From an uncultured Clostridia bacterium (GTDB lineage Bacteria > Bacillota > Clostridia > Oscillospirales > Oscillospiraceae): a DNA stretch of 18,156 bases. The notes below the pieces were generated by a model that saw only the letters and a program-made list of their open reading frames with translations, searched no databases and was not told where the DNA came from. How positions within the stretch are numbered: position 1 is the first letter of the stretch; each line of letters opens with the position of its first letter. The DNA is taken from assembly GCA_937907715.1 (NCBI GenBank), contig CALERM010000205.1, positions 1-18,156 of the forward strand, given 5' to 3'. The position numbers and the translations under genes were made by a program. Of the stretch, positions 6,824 to 14,725 are shown piece after piece.

Positions 6824-7437
6824 AGGGAAAACTGTTCGTGGTGTCCGGTCCGTCCGGCGTCGGAAAAAACACGCTGCTCAACACCATTATTGACAGATGC
6901 AAAACGGTGCAGTATTCTGTATCGGCAACCTCTCGCCCGATCAGACCCGGCGAGGTCGACGGCAAGAGCTATTATTTTGTTTCCCGCGCGCGCTTTGAAG
7001 AGCTGATTGCAAGCGACGCGCTGCTGGAATATGCCGAGTATGTCGGCAACTATTATGGAACGCCGCTTCAGCCCATTCGCGAGGCGATTGAAAACGGCGT
7101 GGATGTTGTGATGGACGTCGAGGTTGTCGGTGCGCTCAAAATCAAAAAGCGCCTGCCGGACGATGCGGTGCTGGTGTTTGTGACTGCGCCGTCGTTCGAC
7201 GTGATTCGCAAGCGTCTGATTCACCGCGGAGACGTTGCGCCGGGGCTCATGGAAGAGCGCCTGGAGCGCGCGCGCTGGGAATGCAGCCAGGCGGTAAACT
7301 ACGATTATATTGTCGTCAACGACGATATTACCCGCGCCAGCGAGGAGCTTCGCGCCATCATGCTGGCGGAAAAATGTAAAACCATGGAGCGTATCCATTT
7401 GATCAAGGAGGAACTATCATGCTCTACCCCGCAATGA
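6820..7437 (+). CDS. gmk: Guanylate kinase
   Basis: Gmk converts GMP and ATP to GDP and ADP. The 205-residue protein shows the P-loop GPSGVGKNT (10-18) and the GMP-binding segment SATSRPIRPGE followed by SYYFV (35-53). It also has YAEYVGNYYGTP (71-82) and the central MDVEVVGALKIKK. The residue after the P-loop lysine is Asn, where Gly or Ser is usual. The lid region (RGDVAPGLMEERLERA) departs somewhat from the common RGTE form but keeps the length. The ATG overlaps the remA stop (ATGA). The 3' end overlaps rpoZ by 19 nt. The gmk-rpoZ pair is conserved in Firmicutes. Confidence 0.95.
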   Translation: MKGKLFVVSGPSGVGKNTLLNTIIDRCKTVQYSVSATSRPIRPGEVDGKSYYFVSRARFEELIASDALLEYAEYVGNYYGTPLQPIREAIENGVDVVMDVEVVGALKIKKRLPDDAVLVFVTAPSFDVIRKRLIHRGDVAPGLMEERLERARWECSQAVNYDYIVVNDDITRASEELRAIMLAEKCKTMERIHLIKEELSCSTPQ

Positions 7438-7625
7438 GTGAATTACTCAAACATGTCGACAGCCGCTATCTGCTGGTCAATGTTGTGGCGCATCGCGCCC
7501 GCCAGCTTTCCATTGAGTCGGAAATGACCCACGAGCCGCTGACGGACAAGCCCGTGACCATCGCCATCAACGAGGTCGCCAGAGGCGAACTGACCGCAAC
7601 GCTCAAGGAAAAATACCGCAAGTAA
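7419..7625 (+). CDS. rpoZ: RNA polymerase omega subunit
   Basis: This 68-residue protein aligns by eye with Firmicutes omega: MLYPAMSELLKHVDSRYLLV, then NVVAHRARQL, an acidic linker, KPVTIAINEVARGELT and a short tail. Omega helps fold and assemble the beta-prime subunit of RNA polymerase. A very strong AAGGAGG lies just before the ATG at 7419, inside the end of gmk, with a 19-nt overlap. The start is therefore clear. In B. subtilis coaBC follows rpoZ; here priA follows directly. Confidence 0.92.
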   Translation: MLYPAMSELLKHVDSRYLLVNVVAHRARQLSIESEMTHEPLTDKPVTIAINEVARGELTATLKEKYRK

Positions 7626-7638
7626 AGAGCTGACTGCA

Positions 7639-7677
7639 AAGGCGCAGGCATCTGCCTACGCCTTCGCGCTTGTTTTT
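7639..7677 (+). terminator. Possible intrinsic terminator between rpoZ and priA
   Basis: A 10-bp stem with one C/A mismatch (AAGGCG, C, AGGC at 7639-7649; GCCT, A, CGCCTT at 7654-7664) closes a 4-nt loop. GTTTTTG follows, with the T run at 7673-7677, 8 nt beyond the stem. The distance to the T run is longer than ideal, so termination may be partial. It is the only break of this kind inside the long gene run and could separate the cdaA-rpoZ part from the priA-rsgA part. Confidence 0.4.
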
Positions 7678-7697
7678 GGGAAAGGCAGGGGATGACA

Positions 7698-10145
7698 ATG
7701 ATTGCACAGGTCGCAGTGAGCTGCGCGATTTTTGCCATCGATCAGCCGTATTCCTATCGCATCCCGCAGAGTATGCAGCTTTTGCCCGGCATGCGTGTGG
7801 TTGTTCCGTTCGGCAGGGCGAACCGCCGCACGGAGGCAATCGTGCTGGGTGTGCAGGCGGGAAACGAAGACAAGCTCAAGGCGGTCGAACAGGCGCTCGA
7901 CGATGCGCCTGTGATGACGGACGAACAGCTGCGGCTGGCAGCATTTGTCCGGGAGCGGTATTTCTGTACGTATTATGACGCGGTGAAGGCAATTCTGCCG
8001 GCCGGGCTCTGGTTCCGGCAGGAAAAAATCTACCGCATCCGCGAGGACGCTTCTGATTGGCGGGAAACCTGCCGCGGGCGCGAGACGGAGCTTATGCTCA
8101 TGCAGCTGCTGGAGGATTTTGGCGCAAGCGCACCAGAAGCTGCGCTGTTAAACCAGATGGCAGACCGGCAGCAGGCACAGTCGGCGCTTGGCTGGCTGGT
8201 ATCCAGAAAGCTCATTGAAAACGATTTGGAGCTGACGCAGAAGCCGGGCGCGCGCAAGCAGAAATTTGCCGCAATCGCCGCGCCCGAGGAGGCGGCGCGT
8301 TACGCGGAAAAGAAAAAGCGCACCGCGCCTGTGCAGGCGGCGGTTCTGGAACTGCTCGGTGCAGCGGGAGAATGCGCCTGCCGCGAGCTGACAGAGCTTA
8401 CCGGCGCGTCTTCTTCTACATTCTCGCGGCTGGAAAAGCTGGGGCTGATTACGCTCTGGGAGCAGGAGGTGCAGCCGGAGCTTTTGAGCCCCGCTGAGCA
8501 ATCGGCGCAGCCGCCGGTTTTAAACGACGAACAGCAGGCGGCGTTTGACGGGCTTCGCCTGCAGATGCAGGGGCAAAAGCCAGGCGCGGCGCTCTTATAC
8601 GGCGTGACCGGAAGCGGAAAAACCGCCGTCTATATCCGCCTGATCTATGAGGCGCTGCAAGAGGGCAAGAGCGCCATTCTGCTCGTGCCGGAGATTTCTC
8701 TGACGCCGCAGCTTCTGGGAAGACTTTCGGCGCATTTTGGAGAAACTGTCGCGGTGCTTCACTCAAGCCTTCGCATCTCCGAGCGCTTTGCGCAGTGGCG
8801 CAGGATTCAGTCAGGACAGGCGCGCGTCGTCGTCGGCACACGCTCTGCTGTGTTTGCCCCCGTGCAGAATCCCGGGCTTTTCATCCTGGATGAGGAGCAG
8901 GAGCATACGTATAAATCCGAAAATTCCCCCCGCTACCACGCAAGAGAAATTGCGCTCTACCGCGGGGCAAAGGCGGGCGCGCTGGTGCTGCTCGGCTCGG
9001 CGACGCCGTCGGTCGAGAGTATGTACAGAGCGAAATGCGGGGATTATTGCCTGTATACGCTGAAAAAGCGCTACAACGAAAAGTCGCTGCCGCAGACGCA
9101 GATTGTCGATCTCAAGCAGGAAATCCGGCAGGGGAACGCCACGGCAATCAGCCTGCCGCTGGAAGAGCGGCTGCGGGACAATATCATCGCCGGCAGGCAG
9201 TCGATTCTCTTTCTCAATCGGCGCGGCAACAGCCGGTATCTGGTCTGTGTGGAGTGCGGCGATGTGCCGACCTGTCCGCGGTGCAGTGTGCATCTGACCT
9301 ATCACTCGGTCAATCAGCGCCTTGTCTGCCACTACTGCGGCTACACCGAGCCTGCGCGGGCGCGGTGCGAGAAATGCGGCGGCGCGCTCAAGCCCGTCGG
9401 CAGCGGCACACAGAAAATCGAGCAGGAGCTGCACTGGATTTTTCCGGATACGCCGGTTTTGCGGATGGACGCAGACACTGTCACGGCGCGCGACAGTCAT
9501 GAGCTGCTGCTGCGGCGTTTTGAGACGGAAAAGATTCCGATTCTTCTTGGCACACAGATGGTCAGCAAGGGACTGGATTTTGAAAACGTGACGCTGGTCG
9601 GCGTGCTGGACGCGGATATAAGCCTGTACGTGAGCAATTACCGCGCCGCCGAGACGACGTTCAGCCTCATCACGCAGGTTGCCGGCAGAGCCGGACGCGG
9701 TGAAAAGGAAGGGCTGGCGCTGATTCAGACCATGACGCCGGAGCATCCGGTCATCCGGCTCGCGGCGCAGCAGGACTACGACGCCTTTTATGAGCTGGAG
9801 ATTGCGATCCGGCAGCTGCACGGCTGCCCGCCGTTTCAGGATCTTTTCTTCCTTACCTTTACAGGGCTTTACGAAGATCAGGTCGTGCAGGCGGCGATAC
9901 GCTTTCGAAACCGGCTGCGCGCGCAGCTGCAATCACAGGCGTTCGCTGACTTCCCCGCGACGCTGCTGGGACCTGCGCCGTGTGCGGTGGCAAAGATCAA
10001 CTATACCTACCGCTACCGGCTGACGCTGGCGGCAAAAAATACGAAGCCGCTGCGGCTATTATTGGCGCAGGAGCTGCGCACGTTTGCAAAAGAGAAACAA
10101 AACCGCGGCGTAAATGCCTACGCCGACGTCAATTCATATGATTGA
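7698..10145 (+). CDS. priA: Primosomal protein N' (replication restart helicase PriA)
   Basis: PriA recognises stalled forks and reloads the replicative helicase. In the 815-residue form, an N-terminal 3'-DNA-binding domain starts IAQVAVSCAIFAIDQPYSYRIP. Walker A is GVTGSGKT (302-309) and Walker B is LDEEQE (397-402). Eight zinc-binding cysteines sit at 517, 520, 526, 529, 544, 547, 557 and 560. The C-terminal helicase motifs include GTQMVSKGLDF (618-628) and QVAGRAGRGEK (660-670). The ATG at 7698 is preferred over 7692 because AGGGG (7687-7691) is better spaced and homologues begin near this point. The DExH box reads DEEQ instead of the common DEEH. def follows after 11 nt. Confidence 0.95.
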   Translation: MIAQVAVSCAIFAIDQPYSYRIPQSMQLLPGMRVVVPFGRANRRTEAIVLGVQAGNEDKLKAVEQALDDAPVMTDEQLRLAAFVRERYFCTYYDAVKAILPAGLWFRQEKIYRIREDASDWRETCRGRETELMLMQLLEDFGASAPEAALLNQMADRQQAQSALGWLVSRKLIENDLELTQKPGARKQKFAAIAAPEEAARYAEKKKRTAPVQAAVLELLGAAGECACRELTELTGASSSTFSRLEKLGLITLWEQEVQPELLSPAEQSAQPPVLNDEQQAAFDGLRLQMQGQKPGAALLYGVTGSGKTAVYIRLIYEALQEGKSAILLVPEISLTPQLLGRLSAHFGETVAVLHSSLRISERFAQWRRIQSGQARVVVGTRSAVFAPVQNPGLFILDEEQEHTYKSENSPRYHAREIALYRGAKAGALVLLGSATPSVESMYRAKCGDYCLYTLKKRYNEKSLPQTQIVDLKQEIRQGNATAISLPLEERLRDNIIAGRQSILFLNRRGNSRYLVCVECGDVPTCPRCSVHLTYHSVNQRLVCHYCGYTEPARARCEKCGGALKPVGSGTQKIEQELHWIFPDTPVLRMDADTVTARDSHELLLRRFETEKIPILLGTQMVSKGLDFENVTLVGVLDADISLYVSNYRAAETTFSLITQVAGRAGRGEKEGLALIQTMTPEHPVIRLAAQQDYDAFYELEIAIRQLHGCPPFQDLFFLTFTGLYEDQVVQAAIRFRNRLRAQLQSQAFADFPATLLGPAPCAVAKINYTYRYRLTLAAKNTKPLRLLLAQELRTFAKEKQNRGVNAYADVNSYD

Positions 10146-10156
10146 GGGGATTATAC

Positions 10157-10675
10157 ATGGCACTTCGCAAGATTGTTACGGTCGGAGACCCGGTTCTTAC
10201 CAAGGTCTGCCGCCCGGTTACCAAATTTGACGACCGGCTTTCGCAGCTGATCGACGATATGATCGAGACGCTCCACGACGCGAACGGCGTGGGACTTGCC
10301 GCACCGCAGATCGGCGTTCTGCGCCGTGTGGTGATTGTCAACACCGAGGGCGAGGACTGGGAACTGGTCAACCCCGAGATCGTAGAGCTCAGCGAAGAGG
10401 AGCAGACCGGCATCGAGGGCTGCCTGAGCCTTCCCGGCAAGTGGGGACTGGTTACGCGCCCGGAATATGCGAAGATCCGCGCGCAGGACCGCCACGGCGA
10501 CTGGTATGAGTATGAGGGAGAGGACCTGACCGCGCGCTGCTTTTTGCATGAGATCGACCATCTGGACGGACACATGTACACCGAGTTTGCCGAAAGGATG
10601 CTCACGCAGGAGGAACTGGACGAGCTTCTGAAGCAGGAGCAGGAAGCAGAGGAAGGCGAGGAGACCGGGGCATGA
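10157..10675 (+). CDS. def: Peptide deformylase
   Basis: Def removes the formyl group from the N-terminal Met of new proteins. The 172-residue protein carries all three motifs of the metal site: GVGLAAPQ (44-51), EGCLS (87-91, metal ligand Cys89) and HEIDH (131-135, ligands His131 and His135, catalytic Glu132). The spacing is that of type-1-like bacterial deformylases. The ATG at 10157 follows GAGGGG at proper distance; an upstream in-frame TTG overlaps the priA stop and is less likely. A Glu-rich tail ends the protein. The 4-nt overlap with fmt pairs the deformylase with the formylase that supplies its substrate. Confidence 0.96.
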   Translation: MALRKIVTVGDPVLTKVCRPVTKFDDRLSQLIDDMIETLHDANGVGLAAPQIGVLRRVVIVNTEGEDWELVNPEIVELSEEEQTGIEGCLSLPGKWGLVTRPEYAKIRAQDRHGDWYEYEGEDLTARCFLHEIDHLDGHMYTEFAERMLTQEELDELLKQEQEAEEGEETGA

Positions 10676-11589
10676 GAATTGTCTACATGGGAACGCCCGA
10701 GATCGCGAAGGTGTGTCTGGAAAAGCTCTACACCGAGGGCTTTGACATTGCAGCGGTCTATACAAAGCCCGATACTCCCAAAAATCGGGGTATGAAGCTG
10801 ATTTACTCCGAGGTCAAAGCATACGCCGTTTCGGTGGGGCTGCCGGTGGTGCAGCCGCAGACGTTCAAAGACGATGCGGTTGTTGAGCAGCTCAAAGCGC
10901 TGGCACCGGATCTGATTATCGTTGTGGCATATGGAAAGATTCTGCCGCAGCGGGTGCTGGACATTCCGAAATACGGCTGCATCAACATGCATGCGAGCAT
11001 CCTGCCGGAGCTGCGCGGCGCAGGTCCGGTGCAGTGGTCGATTCTGAACCATTGCGCCCAAACAGGTGTGACGGCGATGTATCTGACTGCCGGCATGGAC
11101 GAGGGCGATATCATTGAAATCCGTAAAACGCCGATTGATCCCATGGAGACGACGAGCGAGCTGATGGGGCGTCTGTCTCACATTGCGGCAGCGCTTGCCT
11201 GCGACACGGCGCGCGCGATTGAAGCAGGTACGGCAAAAAGAACGCCGCAGGAGGAAAGCAAAGCGACCTACGCGCCGATGCTCTCGAAGGCGATGAGCCC
11301 GATTGACTGGAGCGAGTGCGGGCAGTATGTGATTGATCACGTGCGCGGGCTGATTCCGTGGCCCGTTGCAACGGCGGAGCTGGACGGCAATACGTTCAAA
11401 ATTTTCCGTGTGGAGAAAACGGAAAAGACGACCGACAAGGCGCCGGGTACGCTTCTGGCGCTCACCAAACGGGGGCTGGAGGTTGCCTGCGGAGGCGGCG
11501 AGGTGCTGGTCATCACCGAATTGCAGGCAGAAGGCGGCAAGCGCATGGCGGCAAGCGCCTACTTCAACGGTCATCCGATCAAACTATAA
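10672..11589 (+). CDS. fmt: Methionyl-tRNA formyltransferase
   Basis: Fmt formylates initiator Met-tRNA using 10-formyl-THF. The 305-residue protein starts MRIVYMGTPEIA, the usual Rossmann-type opening. It carries the catalytic triad Asn105, His107 and Asp143 (in INMHASILPELRGAGP and GMDEGDI), with the same spacing as the E. coli enzyme's N108/H110/D146. KATYAPMLSKAMSPIDW marks the junction to the C-terminal tRNA-binding barrel. The basic insertion loop that contacts the acceptor stem is short (TPKNRGMKL). The gene overlaps def by ATGA. It is full length with no sign of damage. Confidence 0.96.
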   Translation: MRIVYMGTPEIAKVCLEKLYTEGFDIAAVYTKPDTPKNRGMKLIYSEVKAYAVSVGLPVVQPQTFKDDAVVEQLKALAPDLIIVVAYGKILPQRVLDIPKYGCINMHASILPELRGAGPVQWSILNHCAQTGVTAMYLTAGMDEGDIIEIRKTPIDPMETTSELMGRLSHIAAALACDTARAIEAGTAKRTPQEESKATYAPMLSKAMSPIDWSECGQYVIDHVRGLIPWPVATAELDGNTFKIFRVEKTEKTTDKAPGTLLALTKRGLEVACGGGEVLVITELQAEGGKRMAASAYFNGHPIKL

Positions 11590-11591
11590 AT

Positions 11592-11609
11592 GGACGCATT
11601 CCGGCGTCC
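11592..11609 (+). other. Hairpin upstream of the rsmB ribosome site
   Basis: In the 32-nt fmt-rsmB gap, GGACGC (11592-11597) and GCGTCC (11604-11609) form a perfect 6-bp stem with a 6-nt loop. It ends immediately before the GGAGGG ribosome site of rsmB. No T tract follows, so it is not a terminator. It could affect mRNA stability or ribosome access; this is inference. Confidence 0.35.
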
Positions 11610-11621
11610 GGAGGGAGAGCT

Positions 11622-12929
11622 ATGGACGCCAGAACGACGGCGCTGACCGCGCTGATTGCCACAAGACGGCAGGGCGCGTGGTCAGACGGCATTTTAAAGG
11701 AATATGTGCAGCGCGACAGGCTGGACCGGCGCGATGCGGCGCTGACGTCTCAGCTGGTCTACGGCGTGATGCAGAACCGGCTGCTGCTGGATTTTTATCT
11801 TTCGCAGGTCGTCAGCGGATCGATGTCCAGGCTGCAGCCCGTGATGCTTGATATTTTAAGGCTCGGCGCGTATCAGATTCTGCTGCTGGATAAAATCCCG
11901 GACTCGGCGGCGGTCAATGAGGCGGTCGAACAGACAAAACATTATGTAAACAAGAAGGCCGCCGGTATGACCAACGGCTGCCTGCGCGCGCTGTCGCGGC
12001 AGAAGCAGAGCCTGCGCCAGCCGGAGGATCTTGCCACGCGCTACAGCCACCCGCAGGCGCTGGTGGAGCTGCTCCGGCAGAGCGTCGGAGAAGACCAGAT
12101 CGAGGCGTTTTTGCGCGCGGACAATGAGACTGCCGCGACCTGTTTGCAGGTCAACACGCTCTTATCAAATGCGCAGGAGGCAGAGCAGGCGCTGACGCAG
12201 TTGGGTGTTGCCTTCAAGAAGCACCCGTGGCTGAGCGGCTGCTATCTGGTGCGCGGAACGGGAAACCTGGCACAGCTGGAGCTTTTTTCCTCCGGCAGGG
12301 TCTATGTGCAGGACCCTTCGGCAAGACTTGCGGCGATGGCGGCGGGCGCGGCGCCGGGGATGCGGGTGCTCGATTGCTGCGCCGCGCCGGGCGGAAAGAG
12401 CTTTGCCGCGGCGATTGCGATGCAGAACGAGGGAAGCGTCACCTCGTGCGACATTCATGCGCACAAGGTTTCCCTGATCGAAAAGGGCGCCGAGCGTTTG
12501 GGTATTTCGATTATCCATGCGCGGCAGGCGGACGCTTCGCAGTTTGAGCCGGACTTTGAAGCGGGCTTTGACGTGGTGATTGCGGACGTGCCGTGTTCGG
12601 GGCTCGGCGTGATCCGCAAAAAGCCGGATATCCGGTATAAGGATCTTGCGCCGACGGAGCGTCTTCCGCAGGTGCAGGCGGCGATTCTGGAAAATGTGAG
12701 CCGGTATGTAAAGTCCGGCGGCGTGCTGGTCTACAGCACGTGTACGGTTTTAAGGCGCGAAAATGAGGATGTGGCAAACGCCTTTCTGGCGCGCCATCCG
12801 GAGTTCTGCCCGGAGGTATTTGCGCTTCCGGCGGAGCTGAATGCACAGACTGATGGGATGTTGACGCTTTATCCGCACCTGCATGAAGCCGACGGCTTTT
12901 TTATCTGTAAACTGAGGAAGAACGTATGA
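11622..12929 (+). CDS. rsmB: 16S rRNA (cytosine-967-C5)-methyltransferase RsmB
   Basis: RsmB methylates 16S rRNA C967 (E. coli numbering) using SAM. The 435-residue protein has an N-terminal NusB-like helical domain (about 1-140, including LTSQLVYGVMQNRLLLD) and a C-terminal Rossmann methyltransferase. In the latter, SAM motif I is DCCAAPGGKS (251-260). Motif IV carries the second active-site cysteine in ADVPCSGLG (Cys325), and motif VI carries the nucleophile in YSTCT (Cys374). The ATG at 11622 is set by GGAGGG upstream and by the start of the NusB-like domain; the longer open frame upstream runs inside fmt. The gene overlaps rlmN by 4 nt. Confidence 0.95.
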   Translation: MDARTTALTALIATRRQGAWSDGILKEYVQRDRLDRRDAALTSQLVYGVMQNRLLLDFYLSQVVSGSMSRLQPVMLDILRLGAYQILLLDKIPDSAAVNEAVEQTKHYVNKKAAGMTNGCLRALSRQKQSLRQPEDLATRYSHPQALVELLRQSVGEDQIEAFLRADNETAATCLQVNTLLSNAQEAEQALTQLGVAFKKHPWLSGCYLVRGTGNLAQLELFSSGRVYVQDPSARLAAMAAGAAPGMRVLDCCAAPGGKSFAAAIAMQNEGSVTSCDIHAHKVSLIEKGAERLGISIIHARQADASQFEPDFEAGFDVVIADVPCSGLGVIRKKPDIRYKDLAPTERLPQVQAAILENVSRYVKSGGVLVYSTCTVLRRENEDVANAFLARHPEFCPEVFALPAELNAQTDGMLTLYPHLHEADGFFICKLRKNV

Positions 12930-13957
12930 AAGAAGATCTCAAATCCATGAGCCTTTCCCAGATCGAGCAGGCGTTTTCCGCGCTGGGAGAGCCGAAGTTC
13001 CGCGCAAAGCAGGTCTTTACCTGGCTGCACCGGGGCGCGCGCAGCTTTGACGAGATGACCAATCTCTCCAAGCCGCTGCGCGCGAAGCTGGACGGGATTT
13101 ATGAGATCACTGCGCCGGAGGTGGCGCGCAAGCAGGTGTCCCAAAAGGACGGCACAATCAAATATCTCTGGCGGCTGTCCGACGGCAACTGCGTGGAGTC
13201 CGTCGTGATGCAGTATCACCACGGTAACACCGTCTGCATCTCCTCGGAGGTCGGCTGCCCGATGGGCTGCAAATTCTGCGCGTCGACGCTCGGCGGTCTG
13301 GTGCGCAGACTCAGACCCTCGGAGCTTCTGGACCAGGTGCTGTTCAGCCAGCTCGATTCCGGGCTTCCGATTTCCAACATTGTGCTGATGGGCATCGGAG
13401 AGCCGTTGGACAATTTTGATGCGGTCATGCAGTTTCTCGAGCTGGTCAACAACCCGGATGGACTGAACATCGGCATGCGCCACATCAGCCTGTCCACCTG
13501 CGGTCTGGTCGACAAAATCCGGCTGCTGGCGGAACGGAAGCTTCAGCTGACGCTTTCGGTGTCGCTTCACTCGCCGGACGACGAGTCGAGAAACAAAATC
13601 ATGCCGGTCAACAAGCGCTGGAACGTGGAAGAGCTTCTGGCGGCGTGTAAGGATTATTTTGAGATCACCGGGCGTCGGGTGTCTTTTGAATACACGATGA
13701 TCTCCGGCGTCAGCGACAGCCCCGAGCAGGCGGAGCTTCTGGCGAAGAAGCTCGCCGGCATGGGCGCGCATGTGAACATGATTCCGCTCAACGACGTTGC
13801 AGAGACCGGGCTTCACACCAGCTCCCGCGAGGCAATCGCCCGTTTCCAGAGCATTTTGCAGGCGCACGGCATCACCGCCACGGTCCGCCGCACGCTCGGC
13901 AGCGACATCGACGCCTCCTGCGGGCAGCTGCGCAGGAAATACGAACAGAAACAGTAA
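12926..13957 (+). CDS. rlmN: 23S rRNA/tRNA (adenine-C2)-methyltransferase RlmN (radical SAM)
   Basis: RlmN puts a methyl group on C2 of 23S A2503 and of A37 in some tRNAs. The 343-residue protein has the radical-SAM cluster motif CPMGCKFC (Cys111, Cys115, Cys118). The methyl-carrying cysteine is in SDIDASCGQLR (Cys332), and the partner cysteine lies 7 residues before the cluster (Cys104), as in E. coli. MGIGEPLDNFD (155-165) is the usual SAM-binding GEP motif. The N-terminal accessory domain includes the KFRAKQVFTWLHRG RNA-binding segment. The ancestor-like N-terminus and context argue for RlmN rather than the resistance enzyme Cfr. Its start overlaps the rsmB stop (ATGA). Confidence 0.96.
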   Translation: MKEDLKSMSLSQIEQAFSALGEPKFRAKQVFTWLHRGARSFDEMTNLSKPLRAKLDGIYEITAPEVARKQVSQKDGTIKYLWRLSDGNCVESVVMQYHHGNTVCISSEVGCPMGCKFCASTLGGLVRRLRPSELLDQVLFSQLDSGLPISNIVLMGIGEPLDNFDAVMQFLELVNNPDGLNIGMRHISLSTCGLVDKIRLLAERKLQLTLSVSLHSPDDESRNKIMPVNKRWNVEELLAACKDYFEITGRRVSFEYTMISGVSDSPEQAELLAKKLAGMGAHVNMIPLNDVAETGLHTSSREAIARFQSILQAHGITATVRRTLGSDIDASCGQLRRKYEQKQ

Positions 13958-13978
13958 CGACGGAAAGGAGCATTTACC

Positions 13979-14710
13979 ATGCAGCTTTGGGGACTGACCG
14001 ATCCGGGCAATCTGCGAGAACAGAATCAGGATTCCTACGCCATGGTGTCCTTTTCCAGAGATCGTTCGCTGATGATTGTCTGCGACGGTATGGGCGGCGC
14101 AAAATCCGGCAACGTGGCAAGCTCGCTTGCCGTCGATGTATTCGCCGACGAGGTGCGCCGCTGCCAGAGACCCGGCATGACGCCGGAGCGGGGCGCCGAG
14201 GTTTTGCGCGGCGCGCTGGAGCTGGCGAACAAGGCGGTTTTTGAGCAGGCGCAGGTGAGCGACGATTTTACCGGCATGGGCACGACGCTCGTCGCGGCGC
14301 TGATTATCAGGGATACCGCCGTGATTATCAACGTCGGAGACAGTCGGGCGTATCTGTTTACTGCCGGGGGCGTGCAGCTTCTGACAACGGACCACTCGAT
14401 TGTGGAATTTATGGTCCAGCGCGGCGAGCTGACGCAGGAGCAGGCGAAAAACCACCCCGGAAAAAATGTGATTACAAGAGCCGTCGGGACCGAGCCTTCG
14501 GTCGAGGGCGATATCTATTTGCAGAGGCTGCATCGCGACGACTGCCTGCTTCTTTGCTCCGATGGTCTTTCTAACGTGATGGCGGATCAGGAGATGCTGT
14601 TTGAGGTAGCGCACGGTGTGCGCAAGAGCGACTGCTGCCAGAGACTTCTGCGCATCGCAAAAAATCGCGGCGCGCCGGACAATGTGACGGTCGCAATGGC
14701 GCTTGTTTAG
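13979..14710 (+). CDS. prpC: PP2C-type Ser/Thr protein phosphatase PrpC (Stp)
   Basis: PrpC removes phosphates placed by PrkC. The 243-residue protein has the PPM motifs in order: REQNQDSY (13-20, metal Asp18), CDGMGG (35-40, metal Asp36), GMGTTLVAA (99-107), NVGDSRAY (118-125), LCSDGLSN (192-199, Asp195) and GAPDNVTV (231-238, Asp234). The size matches the stand-alone bacterial PP2C group. A clear GGAAAGGAG precedes the ATG, 21 nt after rlmN. The kinase gene begins 15 nt downstream, the standard phosphatase-kinase pair of Gram-positives, so both partners are expressed from one message. Confidence 0.96.
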   Translation: MQLWGLTDPGNLREQNQDSYAMVSFSRDRSLMIVCDGMGGAKSGNVASSLAVDVFADEVRRCQRPGMTPERGAEVLRGALELANKAVFEQAQVSDDFTGMGTTLVAALIIRDTAVIINVGDSRAYLFTAGGVQLLTTDHSIVEFMVQRGELTQEQAKNHPGKNVITRAVGTEPSVEGDIYLQRLHRDDCLLLCSDGLSNVMADQEMLFEVAHGVRKSDCCQRLLRIAKNRGAPDNVTVAMALV

Positions 14711-14725
14711 GGAAGGAGCAATCTT

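Noticed and set aside
11358..11621. Upstream extension of rsmB into fmt.
   Set aside because: The extension is an out-of-frame reading of fmt. GGAGGG before 11622 and the NusB-like domain start define the true beginning.
12926..13957. Cfr-type antibiotic resistance methyltransferase.
   Set aside because: The context (rsmB-rlmN-prpC), length and motifs match house-keeping RlmN.
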